39,769 nt of DNA from Verrucomicrobiota bacterium. Its GTDB lineage: Bacteria; Verrucomicrobiota; Verrucomicrobiia; Chthoniobacterales; JAFAMB01. A program made the position numbers and the translations under genes. The DNA is taken from the NCBI GenBank assembly GCA_019233825.1, contig JAFAMB010000026.1, positions 1 to 39,769 of the forward strand, written 5' to 3'. The notes under the pieces were generated by a model. That model was not told the origin of the DNA. It did no database searches and was given only the letters and a program-made list of their open reading frames with translations. This document shows positions 29,023 to 39,769 of this stretch, one piece after another; position 1 is the stretch's first letter; each line of letters starts with the position of its first letter.

Positions 29023-29841
29023 TTATGCAGGAACCAACCTGAAATCCGCGCCCAGGTCGGGTTCTCTTCGCGATTCCGGCGGACGACTCGGCGCCTCAAG
29101 CAATTCGCCCTGTGTCATCTCGACATTCCCGATAGAAAGTTCGCCGAAAAACTCGCCCCCTTTCTCGACCGAGAATCCGCGACCAAACACCGCACCGGTC
29201 AGGCGGCCGGTTTTCTGAATCACTACTTTGCCGGTGGATATGATTCGCGCCGAAATAATTCCCTCGATGTTGACCAATTCTGCCCGGATCGGGCGAACAA
29301 ATTCCGCCTCGCATTTCTTATCGATGTGGACGGTCTTGGCCTCGATGCTGCCGCTGAGCTTGCCCTTCAGCTTAATGTGGACGTCGCCGCTGCAAATCAG
29401 GCTTCCACGCATAGATCCCTGGATTTCAGCCGACTCGCAGATCACTCGGTTGCTGTTCAGGTCGCCTTTGCTGGTAATGATCAGGCTACCCCGCGTCCGA
29501 ATTGAGCGGCTGTAATTACCGATTATCCGGTAGTCCTGGAGATCTATGTATGCGCCGCACTGTGGACAGATAGTCGATGTCGCGTTGCTGGGAACCTCAC
29601 GCTTTCCGGTGCATTCGAAGCAACGGGCAATAACCGTGCGCTGAACACCGAGAAGTCCTTCCAACTTCTGGAAGACCCCAGGATGTTTCTTTGCCTCCTG
29701 CGGCTCACTCGATTTTCGACCTTTACCCAGCTGAATGTAACCGCTGCATTTTCGGCAGTAGGTAGACTTCGCAAGTTCAGGCTCCAACTGAATGTTACCG
29801 CAATGAGGACATTGTACTTCGATCCGTCCTTTAGCAGCCAC
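29023..29841 (-). CDS. bactofilin-family protein with two N-terminal zinc-ribbon modules
   Basis: CPHC-x(n)-CRKC and CFEC-x(n)-CPQC; repetitive beta-helix segment SAEIQGSMRGSLICSGDVHIKLKGKLSGSIEAKTVHIDKKCEAEF. Confidence 0.82.
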   Translation of the reverse strand: MAAKGRIEVQCPHCGNIQLEPELAKSTYCRKCSGYIQLGKGRKSSEPQEAKKHPGVFQKLEGLLGVQRTVIARCFECTGKREVPSNATSTICPQCGAYIDLQDYRIIGNYSRSIRTRGSLIITSKGDLNSNRVICESAEIQGSMRGSLICSGDVHIKLKGKLSGSIEAKTVHIDKKCEAEFVRPIRAELVNIEGIISARIISTGKVVIQKTGRLTGAVFGRGFSVEKGGEFFGELSIGNVEMTQGELLEAPSRPPESRREPDLGADFRLVPA

Positions 29842-29851
29842 TCAGAACTCC

Positions 29852-30250
29852 TTAACGTGGAGCACCAACTTTTTGCGGCTCTTCCTTATGCGGGATACCT
29901 AAATCTTTGACGATATTCTTATTCGGCGTCACCTCGGACTTGCCGACGAACGTAGCACCCTCCTCGATCACCAGACGAGCCGCCTTCAAGTCTCCGATCA
30001 ATTGCGAGCGCGAATGCAGCTCGCACCGTTCTTGTACCGTGATGTTGCCGTGTACTTTGCCTTTTACAATCACGGTCTTGCTCTTCACTTCACCGCGAAC
30101 ATCTGCATTCTCGCCAACTGTCAGCACCCCGTCGACGGATGAAATCTCACCTTCAATATTTCCGTCAAAGACGAATTCATTTGCAAACTTAATCGAGCCT
30201 TTAATTTCGACGTCCTTCGAGAGGTTGTTCTTATTAGGTATATCTGCCAT
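29852..30250 (-). CDS. bactofilin (polymer-forming cytoskeletal protein)
   Basis: DVEIKGSIKFANEFVFDGNIEGEISSVDGVLTVGENADVRGEVKSKTVIVKGKVHGNITVQERCELHSRSQLIGDLKAARLVIEEGATFVGKS; ATG at 30250, alternative ORF start 30412. Confidence 0.9.
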   Translation of the reverse strand: MADIPNKNNLSKDVEIKGSIKFANEFVFDGNIEGEISSVDGVLTVGENADVRGEVKSKTVIVKGKVHGNITVQERCELHSRSQLIGDLKAARLVIEEGATFVGKSEVTPNKNIVKDLGIPHKEEPQKVGAPR

Positions 30251-30551
30251 AACAGGTATTGGTTGTGTTACAATTTTCGGTTCAGCAGCCGGCGGAGTTG
30301 GCGAATCCTCCCCTGGTCCAGCGTCTTCCCCAGGTGGCGTTTGTCCTGGCTTTTGGGGGATAAACTTCTTCAGCACGCCCGCAACTATGACGGGGGCCAA
30401 AAGCAGTGTCAACGACTTCTATCGTTCTTGTTTCGGGTTTCTGGTTTTTGGCATTTTACATGCGCGCCCTTTTATTTTTCTGATTCCGTGGTTGCTGCCG
30501 TTTGCACCCGGTGCAGCGAGAAACCAGAAACCGGAACCCTGAAGCGGGCAG

Positions 30552-31943
30552 TCACGCTAATGCTTCGGCCGGATAGGTCCAGATTTCACTTAACGTCGGA
30601 TGATAGTGGGGAATTGAGGCCAGCGTAGCTGCAGTTGCATGGAAATGCATTGCGACGACAATTTCATGGATCAGCTCCGAAGCTTCCGGACCGACCACTG
30701 CACCGCCGATGATCTCGCCGCTCTTGGCATCGGTGATCAGTTTGACAAAACCTTCGGTCTCACCCCGAATAATGGACTTTCCGTGATCGTTAAAAGGGTA
30801 TTTTGCGACCCGAACTTCCAACCTTTGTTCCGCAGCTTCGCGCTCACTGATGCCCGCCACGGCGACCTGAGGCTCCGGGAACATAGCAAACATCTTGAGA
30901 CGATAATCGATCTTAGCCAGATCTTTGCATTCCAGTAACCGCCCGGCATTCCTGGCAGCCAACTCAGCTTGTTGAATCGCGATGTGCACGATTTCGTAGA
31001 GACCGATCACGTCGCCGGCGGCAAAGATATGGGATTGCGACGTCTGGAGGCTGGCGTTGACGACCACCGCGCTTTGTTTGTTTGTCTCGACCCCGGCTTT
31101 TTCCAGACCAAGTCCCTGTACGGCGGGCTTACGGCCAAGTGCATAGAAGATTTCGTCTCCATCAGCAACTTGTTCTTCGCCATCCTGTTCGTACCGGACA
31201 CGCTTACCAGTCGCGGTTCGTTCAACGCGCACCAGCTTAGTCCCGCAGATGACCTTGATTCCACGCTTCCGGAACGCCGAGACCAATGCTTCCGCGACAT
31301 CTGGATCTGCTTCCTTGATGACCTGCTTGCTCCTTTGCAAGATGGTGACCTCTAAACCGAGTGCGTTATAAAAATGAGCGAACTCGAGCGCTATCGCTCC
31401 GCCGCCTAAAATCACCACCGAACGTGGAAAATGATCGGTGTCCAGCGCCGTATCACTATCAAGAAACCCGACCTCGGAAAGCCCTGGCAGCTTTACTACA
31501 TTGACAACCGACCCGGTCGAAATCAAAAATGTCTTCCCTGCGATCTCTTCTTGGCCCCCGACCCTTAGTTGCACTTGCACGTGGTAGGGATCTCTGAATT
31601 CGGCGCGACCCCGCATAAACTCAAACTCTCCGCCGGTCAATTGGCACACTCTGTAATCGGCGAATCCGCCGATTAAATCTCGCTTCCGCTGAATAATGGC
31701 CTTCGAATCGAACGCGCTGTGTCCGGCGCTTAACCCAAACTCCGCCGCTCGCCGCAGCGTCAGAAAACGATTTGCAGATTCGATTAGCGTTTTGCTTGGC
31801 ATACAACCGCGCAGTATGCAAAGCCCTCCAACCTGATCTCCGCCTTCGATACAAACCGTTTTCAACCCTAACCGCGCCGCCGTAGTCGCCGCAAAATAGC
31901 CGGCACTGCCTCCACCGATCACCACAAAGTCATAGCTTGCCAT
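30552..31943 (-). CDS. FAD-dependent pyridine nucleotide-disulfide oxidoreductase (dihydrolipoamide dehydrogenase / mercuric reductase-like)
   Basis: VVIGGGSAGYFAATTAARLG; GGLCILRGCMPSKTL redox CxxxxC; VILGGGAIALEFA; IFAAGDVIG; HYHPTLSE C-terminal His. Confidence 0.92.
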   Translation of the reverse strand: MASYDFVVIGGGSAGYFAATTAARLGLKTVCIEGGDQVGGLCILRGCMPSKTLIESANRFLTLRRAAEFGLSAGHSAFDSKAIIQRKRDLIGGFADYRVCQLTGGEFEFMRGRAEFRDPYHVQVQLRVGGQEEIAGKTFLISTGSVVNVVKLPGLSEVGFLDSDTALDTDHFPRSVVILGGGAIALEFAHFYNALGLEVTILQRSKQVIKEADPDVAEALVSAFRKRGIKVICGTKLVRVERTATGKRVRYEQDGEEQVADGDEIFYALGRKPAVQGLGLEKAGVETNKQSAVVVNASLQTSQSHIFAAGDVIGLYEIVHIAIQQAELAARNAGRLLECKDLAKIDYRLKMFAMFPEPQVAVAGISEREAAEQRLEVRVAKYPFNDHGKSIIRGETEGFVKLITDAKSGEIIGGAVVGPEASELIHEIVVAMHFHATAATLASIPHYHPTLSEIWTYPAEALA

Positions 31944-32250
31944 CGCACTGGAAAGTTAGCGTGGGTGACAGTTTTTCCAAGGCCTGCCTGAATTCCGGGA
32001 TCAACTTGACGTCCCACCCACGGATCTTGCCGGGAGCGCGGGCGGACGCCCCATGCACATTCAAGGAGAAGGGAAAAATCCACCAAAACAAGATCCGAAA
32101 AGAAGGCCGAGCAACTGGCCCCGAAGCCCAAAATATTGGATAGTGCAGCAGCAGATCCACAACAAGTTGGGCCCGCTGAATGCTTGCAAATCGTTTCCTC
32201 CAGCCCTACTATTAGCTCTAAACTCTGTAGTCACCAGGTCTCATCCATGA

Positions 32251-34821
<2,571 letters not shown>

Positions 34822-34822
34822 C

Positions 34823-35025
34823 GGGTTTTGAGTTTTGAGTTTTGGGTTTTGAGTTTTGAGTTTTGGGTCTTCCGGATTCCAAGTTAAGTGCAGCGGTAAG
34901 CCGCTTTGCTTACGGTTTCGAGCAGGTCGTAGCCCATAATGAGCTCGTTGCTCCTCCCAGGAGATGATTTTGCACGCTAGGCCCCAACCCAAAACTCAAA
35001 ACTCAAAACCCAAAACTCAAAACCC
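34823..35025. repeat. inverted repeat of TTTTGRG heptamers in the gyrB-gyrA intergenic region
   Basis: Left arm 34823-34868 (TTTTGAG/TTTTGGG units) versus right arm 34987-35025; the 39-bp right arm matches the left in inverted orientation at 38/39. Confidence 0.92.
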
Positions 35026-35040
35026 AAAGCCGGCCGCCCG

Positions 35041-37623
35041 ATGCCAATTCATCCAAATGAAAAAGTCGAACCCGTAAACGTCGCGGAAGAGATGTCGAAG
35101 TCGTTTCTCGACTACTCGATGTCGGTCATTATTTCGCGCGCGCTGCCGGACGCTAGAGACGGATTGAAGCCTTCGCAAAGGCGCATTCTCTACGCGATGA
35201 ACGGACTCGGCCTTCTGCCGAATCGGAAACATAGCAAGTGCGCCAAGATCGTGGGCGAAACGATGGGTAACTATCACCCGCATGGTGACATGGCCATCTA
35301 CCCTACCCTTGTGCATATGGCACAACAGTGGGCAATGCGAGAGATCCTCATCGAAGGCCAGGGAAACTTCGGCTCCATGGACGGTGACCCACCGGCATCA
35401 ATGCGTTACACCGAGGCACGACTGACCCCTCTCGGCGCCGTCCTCATGGAGGATATGGAAAGGGATACGGTTGACTTCGTTCCGAACTATGACGATACGA
35501 CGACCGAGCCGACTGTCTTTCCGGCCGCCTTTCCTAATCTGCTGGTCAACGGCGGGACCGGTATTGCCGTCGGCATGGCCACCAACATTCCGCCCCATAA
35601 CCTCAGTGAGGTCGTGGACGGCATTTGCGCGCTGATAGATGATCCAGACCTTGGCACCGATCGATTGTTGGGCCTGATCAAGGGCCCCGATTTTCCGACC
35701 AGATGCACAATTTATGGCACTAGCGGGATCCGGCAATACTTCGAAACCGGCCGGGGTAGCCTGAAGGTCCGCGGCAAAGCCACGATCGAAGAAACAAGGA
35801 ACGGACGCGAACAGATCCTGATCACTGAGATTCCATTCAACGTCAATCGCGCCGAACTGATCAAACGCATTGCAGGGCTCATTCAGGAAAAGGTTATTAC
35901 CGATATCAGCGATGTACGAGATCTCTCCGACGAAAATACGCGCATCGAGTTGGAACTGAAGCGGGACGCCAACGCGAAGGTCGTTCTGAACAATCTCTAT
36001 ATGCACACCGCAATGGAGAGCTCGTTTGCCGTAAACATGCTCGCCATCGACCATGGCCGGCCTAAGCTGCTGTCACTCAAAGAAGCGCTCCTTTGCTATA
36101 TTGAACATCGGCGGGATGTCGTTCTGCGCCGTACCCGATATCTCCTCCGCCAGGCCGAGGCCAGAGCCGAAACGCTCGAAGGCTATCTGATCGCTCTAGC
36201 CAACCTTGACGATTTTATCGAAATCATTCGCGGCTCCGCCAATCGTGAAGAAGCAAAGATCAAACTTCTCGCCTATGAATTTGGTCGCGAGACGGTCGAG
36301 CATATCGGCGTTCGGATCCGAAGCGAAACCAGGTTGATCGACGGACGGTATATTTTCAGCGAACATCAGGCGGAGCAGATCCTGGAATTGCGCCTCTACC
36401 AACTGACCGGCCTCGAACGCGAGAAAATCATCAGCGAGTACACCGAGATCATCCGAAAAATTGATGATCTGCTTGACATTTTGAGACGTGCAGACCGGGT
36501 GATGTCCATCATCAAGGAAGAACTCTGGCGAATAAAGGATAAATACGGATCCGAACGACTCACCGAGATTCTCCCTGACCAGGGCGAAATAGACATCGAG
36601 GATCTCATAGCCAAAGAGGGGTGCATTATTACTATTACCCACGGGGGCTACCTCAAACGGACTGCCGAGAGTGAATTCCGGGCCCAGCGGCGCGGCGGAC
36701 GCGGTGTAATCGGGATGAGCACTCACGAAGCCCAGATGGCGGGAGATCAGGGAGATTTCGTTGAACACCTGTTCACGGCCAGTACCCATGATTCTCTGAT
36801 GTTCTTCACGCAGACGGGCCGGTGCTACGTGGAAAAAGTCTATGAGATCCCCGAAATGAGTCGTGCTTCCAAGGGCCGCTCCATTGCGAATCTGCTGGAG
36901 CTGCGGCCCGAAGAAAAGATTGCTGCCACGCTCCGAATCGAAGCTATGGACCAAAATGGTGATTCAGAAGGTGTTGGCGGCACCTGGAATTCGGCCCTGC
37001 ATATCATGTTTGCAACGCGGTCCGGTATCGTCAAAAAGACGAACTTGGCCGACTTCAGCAATGTCCGCAAGGGCGGGATCATCGCGATTCAGATTGAGCC
37101 AGGGGATGAACTAATCGACGCACTTCTTACTAATGGGTCGGATGAAGTGGTGCTGATTACACGGCGTGGCATCAGTATCCGATTTCACGAAGCCGAGGCC
37201 CGGGATATGGGACGGAATGCGGTCGGGGTCTGGGGTATTCGGCCGGAAGATGGGGATGAAGTCGTCGCAATTGCCAAGGTCATTCCGGACGCTCAACTGC
37301 TCGTGGCTGGCTCAAACGGCATTGGGAAACGCACGGGCTTCGAAGAATATCGGGTCCAATCTCGTGGCGGGAAGGGCATCATCACGATGAAGACCGGCGA
37401 GCGTACGGGCAACGTCGTCGGTGCATTAACTGTCCGTGATTCCGACCAGTTAATGTTGATCACTACGGGCGGCCAAATGGTCCGAATCCGAGTCAGCGAA
37501 GTGCGCGAAGCCGGCCGGAATACCATGGGTGTGAAGCTCATGGACCTTCGAGAAGGCGAAACTCTCCAGGACATCGCACCGGTTGTCTCCCAAGAGGACA
37601 TTGAGCAGAGCGCGGATACGTGA
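35041..37623 (+). CDS. gyrA: DNA gyrase subunit A (860 aa)
   Basis: [38 protein letters not shown]; catalytic SMRYTEARL; GyrA box QRRGGRG. Confidence 0.97.
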   Translation: MPIHPNEKVEPVNVAEEMSKSFLDYSMSVIISRALPDARDGLKPSQRRILYAMNGLGLLPNRKHSKCAKIVGETMGNYHPHGDMAIYPTLVHMAQQWAMREILIEGQGNFGSMDGDPPASMRYTEARLTPLGAVLMEDMERDTVDFVPNYDDTTTEPTVFPAAFPNLLVNGGTGIAVGMATNIPPHNLSEVVDGICALIDDPDLGTDRLLGLIKGPDFPTRCTIYGTSGIRQYFETGRGSLKVRGKATIEETRNGREQILITEIPFNVNRAELIKRIAGLIQEKVITDISDVRDLSDENTRIELELKRDANAKVVLNNLYMHTAMESSFAVNMLAIDHGRPKLLSLKEALLCYIEHRRDVVLRRTRYLLRQAEARAETLEGYLIALANLDDFIEIIRGSANREEAKIKLLAYEFGRETVEHIGVRIRSETRLIDGRYIFSEHQAEQILELRLYQLTGLEREKIISEYTEIIRKIDDLLDILRRADRVMSIIKEELWRIKDKYGSERLTEILPDQGEIDIEDLIAKEGCIITITHGGYLKRTAESEFRAQRRGGRGVIGMSTHEAQMAGDQGDFVEHLFTASTHDSLMFFTQTGRCYVEKVYEIPEMSRASKGRSIANLLELRPEEKIAATLRIEAMDQNGDSEGVGGTWNSALHIMFATRSGIVKKTNLADFSNVRKGGIIAIQIEPGDELIDALLTNGSDEVVLITRRGISIRFHEAEARDMGRNAVGVWGIRPEDGDEVVAIAKVIPDAQLLVAGSNGIGKRTGFEEYRVQSRGGKGIITMKTGERTGNVVGALTVRDSDQLMLITTGGQMVRIRVSEVREAGRNTMGVKLMDLREGETLQDIAPVVSQEDIEQSADT

Positions 37624-38412
37624 GCGCCGCTCGTTCCCGACTCCGCCCCTGTCCCGCGTCTGCGGAACGACGGCGGCCGTCGTAGCAGCCACCGTGGAAC
37701 AGCTTCAGGATCCCTGAGCCTGGAGCGGAGATAGAGATACATCCGGATTTAGGTTATTGAACGATCTGTAAAGAAGTCATCGAAAACGTTACCAGAGCCG
37801 AGATCAGCGTTGAGGAGGGCACTGCGAAGACAGAGCATGCACGGCAATTTTAAAGAAACTCGACCTTCAACTGATGGCAGAGCTGGTTTCCCAAAAACGG
37901 TGAATTTCCGCTTCCGAAAGCGCATCCGCATATCCCCCAGCCTCTGGACGGACCTCGCCAAGCGCGGCGGCTCGCTCAGGATCGGAGACGAGAAGCGGAA
38001 CACCAGCAGCCCGGCTCGCGCACCGCACGGCGCCATCAAACCCTTGCATGTCGTGTCGGTGATCATAATTTCTCTCCTGATTATCTGGGCGCTGTCGAGC
38101 GCGCACTAAGAACTCTTTTGCTTCAGAAAGGTTCTCCTGAGGTGCGCCCGCTCGAGACGGTACGCAACCATGCTGCCAAAACTGCGCCGCGTGAAAGGTT
38201 CGCAAAGGGAACACATCCAGGGCGCTGACCTTGCGCGAACTATAGGCAGAGTAAAACTATGGGGGCCGGTGTGCTGAGCGTGCGAGGTCCGCAGGCTGGC
38301 CGTGTTTGAATGGATGCAGGCGACCCAAGACCAAATCATCACCGCGTTAGGCACGACAGTGAATCAGAAGGACGTGTACAAAGTTTTAAGGCGATGGACT
38401 CCCTTGGAAGAA

Positions 38413-38964
38413 ATGAAAAAATCAATGATCGCCCTGGTTGGCCTCATCTCGATAGGTAGCGGAATTTTTCAGCAAAGCAGGGCCGGCACTTTAAATGGCG
38501 TTTTGATCAGTGGCAGCATGTACTTTGACGGAGGACATACAATCAGTGGCGACCAAAGCGTCATCGTCATGAGCTTAGGTACCGACCCGGAATCGCCCTG
38601 CGAGTTTCATTTTCCCGGTGACGACAGGTCCTACTGGACCTTGAGCAAATACATCACCGCGCCCACTCCGACCCCCGCGCCGACTCCCAGCACGAATTCT
38701 ACGCCAGCTCCGGCAGCGGCTGCTCCAACACCTCAACCGGTGCAGGAGCAGTACAACGACCACGCTGTCGTCGCGCAGCCTACGCCGCCGCTAAAGCGCC
38801 GGCACGCGATCAAGGAAGGCGAGCCCGATGAGGATGGCAAGATCTGGCACCGCGATGCCGAGGGGCACCTCAAATGGCTACCGGCTAACAAAGCACGCCG
38901 GGATGAGAAAGTGCCTCTCGGCGAATCGTCTGGCGCATCCGTACCCACAAATGACGGCAATTAA
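38413..38964 (+). CDS. hypothetical secreted protein with Pro/Thr/Ala-rich linker
   Basis: N-terminal signal-like MKKSMIALVGLISIGSGIFQQSRA; linker APTPTPAPTPSTNSTPAPAAAAPTPQP; C-terminal HAIKEGEPDEDGKIWHRDAEGHLKWLP; ATG at 38413 within the longer ORF. Confidence 0.6.
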   Translation: MKKSMIALVGLISIGSGIFQQSRAGTLNGVLISGSMYFDGGHTISGDQSVIVMSLGTDPESPCEFHFPGDDRSYWTLSKYITAPTPTPAPTPSTNSTPAPAAAAPTPQPVQEQYNDHAVVAQPTPPLKRRHAIKEGEPDEDGKIWHRDAEGHLKWLPANKARRDEKVPLGESSGASVPTNDGN

Positions 38965-39099
38965 TGATTTCGCAATCGGCTCATTGGGATCGGCTATGGC
39001 CTGAACCGCAATCGATTTGTTCCGCAGCTGAGCCACTGTTGTAATCCCTGACTCCTTTGTTACGATGATCTTCTGCACGTTGAACAGTTCCGCTCTCAT
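38878..39099 (-). pseudogene. possible fragment of a periplasmic substrate-binding protein
   Basis: FNVQKIIVTKESGITTVAQLRNKSIAVQAIADPNEPIAKSLI resembles the SBP family segment 'V.K.SGI.svadLkgK.vaVQ'; no intact flanking domain. Confidence 0.35.
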
Positions 39100-39375
39100 G
39101 GAGGCACTCGTAGATGGCTACTAACTCTCTGACAAATGAATTTTAATTAGCGATGTCTTCGAAGTTAACTCCGTCGTTTACCAACAATTCTTCCTACAAC
39201 ATCCCAATTTAAACAGGCAACTGATAACTGTGCCCTAATCATATTATTCGCGTCTGCGCAATGCTGGGCTTCTGCCTAGCGTCGCCCAATATCCACGCCG
39301 TCCACTCCTTTAGTTTGCAGTGGGCTGGAATCCGGAAGACGCGACAGCATCGGCGCGGTCGATTTGCCTTAAAAT

Positions 39376-39741
39376 TTAGTGACCGACACCGCCAGACTCC
39401 CCCCTCTCAAGATGGTCAACCATCCGTTGGACAACCTCCAGATAATTCTTCTTGAAGGCACGGACAGCCTCGTCAACTTTGCCCTTCCGATAATATTCTA
39501 TGAGCACCTCTCGTTGTCGGGGCCTTGTCGCCGGATCTGGGAAGAGCTTGAGGGATAACGGGTAATAGCGAGTGGTTCGGTCGTCCAGTCGCTCGAAATT
39601 TCCCACCGTAACTACTCGTTTCACTACTAGTCGATCCGTATTGCGGCGGAGTTTCTGCCGGCGCGCCGACTTGCCAATCCCGCTTTCCTTTCTTAATATC
39701 GCGGCCGCGCCAAATTCCCGGATCAACGATTCCACCAGCAT
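39376..39741 (-). CDS. possible GntR/FCD-type C-terminal domain protein (partial or remnant)
   Basis: C-terminal helices RQREVLIEYYRKGKVDEAVRAFKKNYLEVVQRMVDHLERG resemble FCD ligand-binding helices; no HTH upstream (in-frame TGA before the ATG). Confidence 0.3.
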   Translation of the reverse strand: MLVESLIREFGAAAILRKESGIGKSARRQKLRRNTDRLVVKRVVTVGNFERLDDRTTRYYPLSLKLFPDPATRPRQREVLIEYYRKGKVDEAVRAFKKNYLEVVQRMVDHLERGESGGVGH

Positions 39742-39769
39742 GAAGCACCGTGGCCAAAAATACGATCAC

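Noticed and set aside
31930-32160. 76-aa ORF overlapping the oxidoreductase start (ends ...DVKLIPEFRQALEKLSPTLTFQCDGKL)
   Set aside because: No family recognised and competing frames in the same interval; not enough support.
34867-34880. 14-bp match GTCTTCCGGATTCC to reverse complement at 39327-39340
   Set aside because: A match of this length is expected by chance in a 40-kb window.
35398-36054. 218-aa minus-strand ORF inside gyrA (also 36196-36954)
   Set aside because: Antisense to conserved gyrA coding sequence; no family resemblance.
37749-38214. Minus-strand ORFs 37749-38066 and 37867-38214 as a possible toxin-antitoxin remnant (FDGAVRCASRAAGVPLLVSDPE vaguely PIN-like)
   Set aside because: Resemblance too weak, acidic PIN residues not seen, two overlapping frames; would need an HHpred search.

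Overview
The window looks like a bacterial chromosomal core region. Affiliation with Verrucomicrobiota is an inference from gene content, not tested. Its centre is one long minus-strand ribosomal-protein superoperon (about 9.2-26.0 kb) in the order rpsL-rpsG-fusA-rpsJ-rplC-rplD-rplW-rplB-rpsS-rplV-rpsC-rplP-rpmC-rpsQ-rplN-rplX-rplE-rpsH-rplF-rplR-rpsE-rplO-secY-map-infA-rpmJ-rpsM-rpsK-rpsD. It is followed by rnpB, a pterin dehydratase, cysK, a TPR-type protein, two bactofilins, a flavin disulfide reductase, and gyrB-gyrA. The left flank has a ROK kinase, coaX, hemB, an MFS transporter, a U32 peptidase, a polysaccharide deacetylase and a metallophosphoesterase. The last ~2 kb is gene-poor, with one secreted-looking hypothetical protein and probable gene remnants. 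No mobile element, CRISPR array, tRNA or obvious defence system was seen. The most unusual signals are: (1) two long hairpins inside RNase P RNA that share the same 12-nt outer stem; (2) a 15-bp in-frame tandem repeat in rpsQ that resembles intergenic palindromic repeats in the window; (3) low-complexity extensions on S11, S17 and L22; (4) a bactofilin with two N-terminal zinc ribbons; (5) GyrA with Met/Pro at the usual Ser83/Asp87 quinolone positions; (6) a 39-bp inverted repeat of TTTTGRG heptamers between gyrB and gyrA; (7) a 22-bp-arm palindrome at the convergent end of the superoperon; (8) absence of tuf, rpsN, rpmD, rpoA and rplQ from their usual slots. I did not identify a clear new multi-gene system.
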